DNA from: an uncultured Anaerotruncus sp.
GTDB taxonomy: Bacteria > Bacillota > Clostridia > Oscillospirales > Ruminococcaceae
Assembly: GCF_902490045.1 (NCBI RefSeq)
Contig: NZ_CABUCJ010000010.1
Coordinates: 1-37,242 of the forward strand
DNA: 37,242 bases
Direction: 5' to 3'
The notes under the pieces are model-generated. The model was not told where the DNA came from and made no database searches. It saw only the letters and a list, made by a program, of their open reading frames with translations. A program made the translations under genes and the position numbers. Positions 34,091 through 37,242 of the stretch are shown piece after piece. Positions within the stretch are counted from its first letter, which is position 1. Every line of letters begins with the position of its first letter.

Positions 34091-34271
34091 GGAATCCTCC
34101 TTCCGGCCGGCGGGTCCCCGCCCGCGGCCGCAAAACCTCCCCGGCGGGAGGGCTTTTCAGGCGGGCGGCCCTCATCCCGGCCCCCGCGGCAATGGAAAAC
34201 AGGGCGCGCCTTGCGCGCCGAAAGGGGTTCTGTGCAGGATACACAGTATTGTTCCCCTGATAATCACTAGC
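34091..34271 (-). other. GC-rich structured leader of the sensory operon
   Basis: About 180 bases lie between the predicted transcription start and the response regulator ATG. They contain palindromic segments such as GGCGCGC-AA-GCGCGCC and CCTCCC-N-GGGAGG. I see no small ORF with a ribosome site. Confidence 0.35.
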
Positions 34272-34300
34272 ATTATATCATTTTCTTCCAAAAAAAGAAA
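34272..34300 (-). promoter_or_regulatory. promoter of the sensory operon
   Basis: An extended -10 TGA-TATAAT (-10 at 34277-34272) is preceded 17 bases upstream by TTTCTT, which overlaps the U-tract of the mglC terminator. Confidence 0.55.
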
Positions 34301-34330
34301 GGGCCGACTTAAAAAGCCGGACCCTTTTTT
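34290..34330 (-). terminator. terminator after mglC
   Basis: AAAGGG/CCCTTT and CCGGC/GTCGG arms with a bulged T and a T-rich tail (minus strand), 20 bases after the mglC stop. Confidence 0.7.
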
Positions 34331-34350
34331 GGGAAACCAAACGGTTAGGA

Positions 34351-35589
34351 TTATTTCTTGCGGTATTTGCCCATGTCGATCGCGACCGCGACGGCGATGA
34401 TGATGCCCTTGATGACCTGCTGCCACATCGGGGAGATGTTGATAAACTGCAGGCCGTACTGGATGACCGAGAAGATCAGAACACCGGAGACGATGCCGCC
34501 GACCTTACCGATACCGCCGTTCAGAGAGACGCCGCCGACGACGCACGCGGCGATCGCGTCGAGTTCGTAGCCGTTGCCGTAGTTGTTCGTGGCGCCCGCG
34601 GTACGGGCGGCCTCCAGAACGCCGCCGACGCCGTAGAGGGCGGAGGCGAGGATGAAGATGCCCATGATGGTCTTGAAGACGTTGACGCCCGAAACGACCG
34701 CCGCTTCACGGTTGCCGCCGATGGCGTAGACGTTCTTGCCGAACACCGTCTTGTTGAGCACGAACCAGATGACCACCAGCACGACGAGGGCGATCGGCAC
34801 GAGGATCGAGATGCCGGGGAAGACGACCTGTCCGGCCGCGTTTTTGAATTCAAAGAGCTTGGTGAGGCCAAGCGCCGAGAAGTCGGGACGGATGCCGCCC
34901 AGAGGCTGCGAGTTGTTGGGAGGCATATCGAAGTAGAGGGATGTCGCGCCGTAGACGATAACCTGGACAGCCAGCGTGGCGATGAACGGATGCATGTCAT
35001 ATTTCGCGACGAGGAAGCCGTTGAGTGTGCCAAAGAACATGCAGGCGAGGATCGCGAGCACGATCGGCAGGATGATCGGGACCTGCGGCAGATCGGGGTA
35101 GAAGCGGTTGGCGTATGTAGCCGTCTGGAGCATCGAGCAGGAGATGACCGACGCGAGGCCGACCATACGGCCGGCGGACAGGTCGGTACCTGCAATCAGC
35201 AGGGTGAAGCAGATGCCCAGCGCGATGATCAGCCTCGTGGAGGAGATCGACAGGATATCAAGGATAACGCGGACCTGCATGAACCGGCGCTCCCTGATGC
35301 AGATGACCACGACCAGCACGAGCAGCGCGAGGATGATCGCGTAGTTGGTCAGGAAGGCTTTCGCCGCTTTCTGGGAGAACGTGACGTCGCCGAGGGTGGC
35401 GCGCCGGGAATACTGGATGCCGCCGTAGATGGCGACGATGATGCCGAGACCGATCAGGATGACCGGAAGGTCAAAGATCACCTTGGACAGGTCGACGATC
35501 TGCAGAATGATGCCGAGAACTGCCAGGACGATGCCGCCGATGATGAAACCCATGGAATATTTCGCGCGGGGGACGATCTTTCCTTGCAT
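34351..35589 (-). CDS. mglC: galactoside/sugar ABC transporter permease (MglC-like) with N-terminal extension
   Basis: This 412-residue membrane protein is clearly MglC-like: IIALGICFTLLIAGTDLSAGRMVGLASVIS matches the E. coli core, and it ends with the typical NGGIGKVGGIVSGVLIFSVIQ. Its first roughly 75 residues, with two extra hydrophobic segments (about 13-32 and 40-58), have no counterpart in the 336-residue E. coli protein. Longer MglC proteins occur in Firmicutes. It lies 23 bases after mglA and works with it; the gene order A-C with no B inside suggests mglB is beyond the window or is the protein at 28611. Confidence 0.9.
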   Translation of the reverse strand: MQGKIVPRAKYSMGFIIGGIVLAVLGIILQIVDLSKVIFDLPVILIGLGIIVAIYGGIQYSRRATLGDVTFSQKAAKAFLTNYAIILALLVLVVVICIRERRFMQVRVILDILSISSTRLIIALGICFTLLIAGTDLSAGRMVGLASVISCSMLQTATYANRFYPDLPQVPIILPIVLAILACMFFGTLNGFLVAKYDMHPFIATLAVQVIVYGATSLYFDMPPNNSQPLGGIRPDFSALGLTKLFEFKNAAGQVVFPGISILVPIALVVLVVIWFVLNKTVFGKNVYAIGGNREAAVVSGVNVFKTIMGIFILASALYGVGGVLEAARTAGATNNYGNGYELDAIAACVVGGVSLNGGIGKVGGIVSGVLIFSVIQYGLQFINISPMWQQVIKGIIIAVAVAIDMGKYRKK

Positions 35590-35612
35590 TCCTAGTACCT
35601 CACTTTCCTAAA

Positions 35613-37115
35613 TCATTTCATAAACTGGGTTGCCAGGCGCATAACCTCGACCTGGTCGAACTGGTCCTTCTCGAGGAAGCCGGTAACCCTGCCCTCGCAC
35701 ATGACCATGACACGGTCGGCCATGCCGAGCAGCTCGGGCATCTCAGAGGAGATCATAATGATGCTCTTGCCCGCCTTGACGAGATCGAGCATAATGGTGT
35801 AGATCTCATATTTGGCGCCGACATCGATGCCGCGCGTCGGCTCATCAAGAATCAGGATGTCGGGATCTGTGAGCAGCCAGCGGGCGATCAGCACCTTCTG
35901 CTGGTTGCCGCCCGAGAGGTTCTGCATCGCAGTCTCAAGGGTCGGAGTCTTGACGTTGAGCTGCTTGTCAGCTTCCGAAGCGGCCTGATAGCGCTTCTTC
36001 TCCTGGAGCACGCCGTGCTTGGCGTATTTCTGCTGGCTTGCAATAACGGTGTTGTCGAGCACCGAAAGGGAACCGAACACGCCGGTCGCGCGCCGTTCCT
36101 CGGTCAGCAGGGCGATTTTCGCGGCCTTGGCGTCACGCACATTCTTGACGTGGAAGGCCTTGCCGTTCTTCTCGATGATGCCGGAAGCGATCTCCCGCAA
36201 ACCAAAGATCGCTTCGACCAGCTCGGTGCGCTGCGCGCCGACCAGTCCGCCGATGCCGAGAATCTCGCCGCGGTGCAGATGGAAGCTGACGTCCTGGAAT
36301 GATTTGGGAAGTGGGGAGCAGACGCCCTTGACACGGAGCACCGTCTCGCGCGGGAAGGGCTCGTAGTCCTTGGGCGGGAAGCGGTTGGTCATGTCGCGGC
36401 CGACCATGCGGCTGATGATCAGGTCGGTGGTCAGTTCGGCCGCGGGCCAGGTGCCGACATACTGTCCATCGCGCATGATGGTAACCTCGTCCGCGATGCG
36501 CAGGATCTCCTCCATCTTGTGAGAGATGTAGATAATGGAGCGCCCTTCGTCGCGGAGCTGGTTGATGATCTTGAAGAGATGCTCGGTCTCATTATCGGTC
36601 AGCGACGAGGTCGGCTCATCCATGATAATGATCTTCGAGTTGTAGCTGACGGCTCTTGCGATCTCCACCAGCTGCAGGGTAGATGCGGAGAGCTCGCCCG
36701 CGCGGATTTCGGGGTCGATGTCCAGATCGACTTTTTTGAACAGGTCCTTGGTCATCTGGATCATCTTTTTCTTGTCCACGGCGATGCCCTTCATGGGGAA
36801 TCTGCCCAGCCAGATATTCTCCATGACCGGCCGGAACCGGATCGGGTGGAGTTCCTGGTGGATCATGGAAACGCCCAGATCAAGTGCCTGCTTGGAAGTG
36901 TTGATGACTTCCTTTTTCCCGTCGAGAATGATCTCGCCGCCATCTTCGTGATAGATGCCGAAAAGACATTTCATCAGGGTGGATTTGCCGGCGCCGTTCT
37001 CGCCCATCAGAGCGTGCACGGTGCCCGGACGGACTTTTAGTGTAACGCCGTCCAAGGCGGTGACGCCGGGAAAAACCTTGGTGATCTTGTTCATTTCCAG
37101 CACGTATTCGCCCAT
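35613..37115 (-). CDS. mglA: galactose/methylgalactoside ABC transporter ATPase, tandem domains
   Basis: This 500-residue fused ATPase has Walker A GENGAGKST (about 38-46), Walker B IIIMDEPTSSL, a second, degenerate P-loop GLVGAQRTE, signature LSGGNQQK and IILDEPTRGIDVG. The Gln in the degenerate loop is within normal variation for MglA. GGAGGA lies 7-9 bases before the ATG at 37115. First gene seen of the mglAC unit; the region upstream to 37242 holds its control sites and possibly a gene just outside the window. Confidence 0.92.
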   Translation of the reverse strand: MGEYVLEMNKITKVFPGVTALDGVTLKVRPGTVHALMGENGAGKSTLMKCLFGIYHEDGGEIILDGKKEVINTSKQALDLGVSMIHQELHPIRFRPVMENIWLGRFPMKGIAVDKKKMIQMTKDLFKKVDLDIDPEIRAGELSASTLQLVEIARAVSYNSKIIIMDEPTSSLTDNETEHLFKIINQLRDEGRSIIYISHKMEEILRIADEVTIMRDGQYVGTWPAAELTTDLIISRMVGRDMTNRFPPKDYEPFPRETVLRVKGVCSPLPKSFQDVSFHLHRGEILGIGGLVGAQRTELVEAIFGLREIASGIIEKNGKAFHVKNVRDAKAAKIALLTEERRATGVFGSLSVLDNTVIASQQKYAKHGVLQEKKRYQAASEADKQLNVKTPTLETAMQNLSGGNQQKVLIARWLLTDPDILILDEPTRGIDVGAKYEIYTIMLDLVKAGKSIIMISSEMPELLGMADRVMVMCEGRVTGFLEKDQFDQVEVMRLATQFMK

Positions 37116-37228
37116 ACTGTCGTCCTCCTTCTTTCCTGAAATAAGATGCCCGCGTTCGCCGCGTCGCGGGAAACAGCGCGCGGCAGGCCGACAGCCGGCC
37201 CGCGGACATAAAATTCGGCGGGGAACGC

Positions 37229-37242
37229 GGAAAGCGCTTGCT
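37229..37242. promoter_or_regulatory. cre-like/LacI-type operator at the window edge
   Basis: GGAAAGCGCTTGCT matches the CcpA catabolite response element consensus TGWAARCGYTWNCW at all but the first position. It lies 114 bases upstream of mglA. Truncation prevents seeing its promoter, and a gene upstream could also be its target. Confidence 0.45.

Noticed and set aside
32444..34270. 608-codon plus-strand frame opposite the response regulator
   Set aside because: Antisense to the receiver/AraC protein; repetitive composition.

Overview
The window is chromosomal DNA of a GC-rich Gram-positive anaerobe, most likely a gut or host-associated Clostridia member (Oscillospiraceae-like; family-level guess only). 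Reasons: Shine-Dalgarno sites close to AGGAGG before almost every gene, lipoprotein signal peptides with Pro/Ala/Glu-rich linkers, a YesM/YesN-type two-component pair, a TRAP transporter, several Mgl/Ara-type sugar ABC systems and sigma-A-like promoters (TTGACA-17-TATAAT). There is no phage, transposase, CRISPR or rRNA. The only RNA gene is a tRNA-Val(CAC).

Layout. (A) 1-5600: a minus-strand unit of an NCS2 purine/pyrimidine-type permease and an 8-oxoguanine-deaminase-like amidohydrolase. It is divergent from a LacI-type regulator followed by a PreA/dihydroorotate-dehydrogenase-like flavoprotein with a C-terminal iron-sulfur domain. A short decayed gene end follows. (B) 5740-18820: a ten-gene minus-strand operon (RidA, M20 deacylase, threonine-synthase-like PLP enzyme, MBL hydrolase, class I aminotransferase, SDR, aldose-epimerase-like protein, AraGHF-type ABC transporter). 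It is divergent from a YheO-type PAS/HTH regulator co-transcribed with a KDPG-type aldolase and a 2-dehydro-3-deoxygalactonokinase. (C) 18860-28076: a seven-gene minus operon (dihydropyrimidinase-like amidohydrolase, MBL hydrolase, Rid protein, PBP2-like protein, DctP-DctQ-DctM TRAP transporter), divergent from a homocitrate/isopropylmalate-synthase-like enzyme and a GntR/FCD regulator. (D) 28444-37242: tRNA-Val, then a minus-strand sensory unit (AraC-type response regulator, YesM-type kinase, membrane-anchored sugar-binding protein, MglB-like lipoprotein) and upstream of it mglC and mglA, cut off near the window edge by a cre-like site.

The most interesting part is block B. Read as one regulon, its parts could make a complete oxidative, initially non-phosphorylated route for an N-acylated amino sugar. 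The steps would be sugar uptake, mutarotation, SDR oxidation to a lactone, MBL lactonase, M20 deacylation to a 2-amino-2-deoxy-aldonate, PLP-dependent dehydration, RidA hydrolysis of the imine, phosphorylation of the 2-keto-3-deoxy-aldonate, and aldol cleavage to pyruvate and glyceraldehyde 3-phosphate. The galactono-type kinase points weakly to galactosamine or N-acetylgalactosamine stereochemistry. This is inference from gene families and context; no enzyme here has been tested.

Block C looks like a second, unassigned catabolic island for a small carboxylate or cyclic amide. Its control region is compact, with inverted AT-rich elements over both promoters and a perfect 12-bp palindrome between them. 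Block D couples Mgl-type sugar uptake to a two-component system through an anchored binding protein.
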